A DNA stretch of 64,000 nt from Myxococcales bacterium (GTDB lineage Bacteria > Myxococcota_A > Polyangia > Polyangiales > Polyangiaceae). The first letter of the stretch is position 1; each line of letters opens with the position of its first letter. Made by a program: the position numbers and the translations under genes. The notes under the pieces are model-generated. The model ran no database searches. It saw only the letters and a program-made list of their open reading frames with translations, and was not told the origin of the DNA. Location: positions 1,054,001-1,118,000 of the forward strand of contig JADJKB010000005.1 of the NCBI GenBank assembly GCA_016706225.1, given 5' to 3'. Shown in pieces: positions 62,353 to 64,000 of this stretch.

Positions 62353-62873
62353 ACCATCTCCTAGATGCACGAGCCGGCCGAGCTTGCGCGCGCGTCGTGG
62401 ATCTTTACCAGCTGGCGGCAGCTTGACCAGGCCCGTGCGCGGATTGGCCCGCCGGGGCGCGCACAAATTCGCAACGGCGATTGATGTGGGTGCCCCCGCC
62501 TCGTCCGTCCTCGGCCGCTGCGCGGCCTGCGGGCGGCCGTTCCCCCCTTGCGTCCGTCCTCGGCCGCTGTGGGCCGCCACGGGGCCCGCGGGCGGCCACT
62601 TCGCGAGGGCGAGGGCGGGAGCGGGTGCGGGGGCGCACTGGGGGGGCCGTCGGCTAGCGCTGACCAGCATTGCGCTCAACGCCGCGACGGCTCGAGTCGT
62701 TGGACCATGGCTCCTGCGCTGGTGCGCCGCGCGCAATTGCCGCCGCCGCCCCCGACACGGTCACCTGATGCTGGCTCCGACGGCCGCGCAGGGCAGAGAG
62801 ACCTCCGGTCAAGAGTGCCATTCCGCCCGTCCATCTGGCCCTTCGCGCTCCGGTTGGCTACCCTGACCCGGGG
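62353..62873. other. 521-base intergenic region with a degenerate direct repeat
   Basis: No convincing gene. It contains CGTCCGTCCTCGGCCGCTG at 62502-62520 and again at 62551-62569, each followed by GCGGGCGGCC (62529-62538 and 62588-62597), i.e. an imperfect direct repeat of about 40-47 bases whose second copy carries a GGGCC...GGGCCC palindrome insert. It should also hold promoters for the divergent lipoprotein operon and the gene at 62874. Confidence 0.5.
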
Positions 62874-63461
62874 ATGAGTGTTTCGGTCGTACCCAGGCGC
62901 CCGGCGCGCGTGCAAGCGGCGACCGTGCGGGTGCGCGATGCCTTCGTGCGTGAGCGCTTTGGCGACGAGGCCACGCAGCGGTATCACGAGCACGCCTCTC
63001 CGGAGCTGCGGCAGCTGCTCTCGTCCAAGGACTCGCCGCCCGGTGGCTGGGTCCCGTTCGCGCTCTTCGTCGAGGCCAACCTGCTCATCGACCGTTTGTG
63101 GGGTCGAGGTGACGGCGAGCTGATCTGGCAGAGCGGGCGCTTTGCCGCGAGCCACAACGTCGGTGCGTGGAAGGGGTTGATCATCCGCCACGTGACCCCG
63201 GGCATGTTGGTCAGCCTCGTCGGCAGCCTGTGGGGCAAACACTACGACGGCGGCCGGCTGGTGAGTCGCGCTGCAGGGAGCACGGCCCTGATGGTCAGCA
63301 TCCTCGATTTTCCGGAGCCACACACGGCGCACTGCAAGGCCGTCGGCGGCTGGATGCTCGGCTCCCTGGAGATGGGCCCGCGCAAACAGCCCGAGGTGGT
63401 CGAGCTCTCGTGTCGCAGCCAGGGCGCCGGCCTGTGTGAGTTCCGGTTGAGCTGGGCCTGA
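62874..63461 (+). CDS. Hypothetical protein, possibly a DUF2378/V4R-like domain
   Basis: A 195-residue soluble protein: an N-terminal helical part (RVRDAFVRERFGDEATQRYHEH, LRQLLSSKD, FALFVEANLLIDRLWGRGDG) and a mixed alpha/beta C-terminal part ending with CRSQGAGLCEFRLSW. The terminal Cys-x-n-Gly-x-Gly-x-Cys-x-Phe pattern recalls V4R and the myxobacterial DUF2378 (TIGR02265) family, but I cannot confirm membership. No signal peptide. It is divergent from the lipoprotein operon. Confidence 0.65.
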   Translation: MSVSVVPRRPARVQAATVRVRDAFVRERFGDEATQRYHEHASPELRQLLSSKDSPPGGWVPFALFVEANLLIDRLWGRGDGELIWQSGRFAASHNVGAWKGLIIRHVTPGMLVSLVGSLWGKHYDGGRLVSRAAGSTALMVSILDFPEPHTAHCKAVGGWMLGSLEMGPRKQPEVVELSCRSQGAGLCEFRLSWA

Positions 63462-63473
63462 GCCCGCGCCGCA

Positions 63474-64000
63474 TCAGAACAGTACGCCGAGGTACCAGCG
63501 GAGGATCTGCGCGGTGCTGGTCTCGGACGCGCCGGCTCCCAGGTCCTGTTCGATCTGACCGGCTTCGCGATCTTGCTGGTAGCCGAGCCCGCCCATCGGG
63601 AAGAGCACGCCCCACTGCAGCATCGTGTAGAAGCCGCCGGGCTTGGCGTGGTGGTCGTTCAGCGAGCCGTCCTTGGACTGGTAATAGAGCGAGAGATCCA
63701 GCTCGATGCCCAGATCGCGCTTGTGACCCGGGGTCTGCACGAACTCGCTGGCGCGGCTCCAGATCCCCGCGAAGCCGCCGCCAAACCGCTGGCCGCTCGC
63801 CTCGCGCACGAAGTCGTACTCGACGCTGGGGCGGAAGTAGTAGCTGCCCTGCACCCGCGACAGCAGGTTGCGGTGGAGGATCAGATCCACCTTGTAGTTG
63901 GGGTGGAAGCGAAAGGTGCTGATGGTGTTGTCGCCGCGCTGAGGCTGTAGGCCGCTGAAACCCGGGGAGAGCCCACCGGCACCATCGATTGGACCGTAGA
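63474..64000 (-). CDS. Outer-membrane beta-barrel protein, 5' end beyond the window
   Basis: The minus-strand frame is open to the end of the window, so the N-terminus is missing; about 174 C-terminal residues are present. They read YGPIDGAGGLSPGFSGL, TISTFRFHPNYKVDLILHRN, VQGSYYFRPSVEYDFVRE, DLGIELDLSLYYQSKDG and end in ILRWYLGVLF, an aromatic C-terminal strand typical of barrel insertion signals. The HPNYKVDLIL segment resembles the myxobacterial TIGR04551 barrel family; this assignment is tentative. Confidence 0.65.
   Translation of the reverse strand, partial: YGPIDGAGGLSPGFSGLQPQRGDNTISTFRFHPNYKVDLILHRNLLSRVQGSYYFRPSVEYDFVREASGQRFGGGFAGIWSRASEFVQTPGHKRDLGIELDLSLYYQSKDGSLNDHHAKPGGFYTMLQWGVLFPMGGLGYQQDREAGQIEQDLGAGASETSTAQILRWYLGVLF

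Overview
The window is a high-GC chromosomal segment that reads as a myxobacterium-like (Myxococcota, Polyangiales-type) genome. The evidence is the density of lipoproteins with Gly/Ser/Asp-rich linkers and Cys-rich or MopE-type modules, a DUF2330 protein ending in a MYXO-CTERM-like tail, PEGA/TPR and AgmX/PglI-like envelope proteins, bacterial Ser/Thr kinases with an FHA partner, and type IV pilus motor ATPases. No phage genes, insertion sequences, CRISPR arrays, rRNA or tRNA genes were seen. The taxonomic placement is inference; no marker was aligned.

Layout. 0-6 kb: a 5'-truncated polytopic GT-C-like membrane protein, an ECF sigma factor translationally coupled to a zinc-motif plus NrsF-like anti-sigma protein, then a minus-strand run of four lipoproteins (DUF192, cyclophilin, DUF4349, small lipoprotein). 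6-13.7 kb: two overlapping Cys-rich/MopE lipoproteins, hydroxymethylglutaryl-CoA lyase and purF, and a large TPR-type protein broken by a frameshift. 13.7-20.6 kb: an OmpL-like barrel, pilT and pilB, and a divergent FHA plus kinase pair. 20.6-31 kb: a palindrome-rich intergenic block, an operator-controlled rhodanese-E1 fusion, a PAP2 membrane protein, a zinc-ribbon membrane protein, a MopE lipoprotein, an acyl-CoA dehydrogenase/Nudix pair, the DUF2330 protein and a penicillin-binding transpeptidase. 31-42 kb: a PilZ protein, a frameshifted coiled-coil lipoprotein, an overlapping nucleotidyltransferase/HAD phosphatase pair, an M20 peptidase, acetyl-CoA synthetase, a frameshifted PEGA protein and a Ser/Thr kinase. 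42-52 kb: rpsT with a tiny basic upstream gene, a second ECF sigma/membrane partner pair, a MacAB-like exporter with two separate permeases, an S1-repeat protein and an Mrp ATPase.

52.4-62.4 kb is the most distinctive block. It has two extremely Cys-rich secreted proteins (33 and about 60 cysteines), three thioredoxin-fold lipoproteins with CGPC, CDPC and CGAC centres, an outer-membrane barrel, two more lipoproteins and a MATE exporter, arranged in tightly packed divergent and convergent units. I infer an extracytoplasmic thiol-redox or Cys-protein maturation module; this is a hypothesis.

Three genes (about 13.19, 32.03 and 39.45 kb) are interrupted by one-base shifts in short G/C runs while both sides stay coherent. 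This looks more like residual sequencing indels than independent gene decay, but the sequence alone cannot decide.
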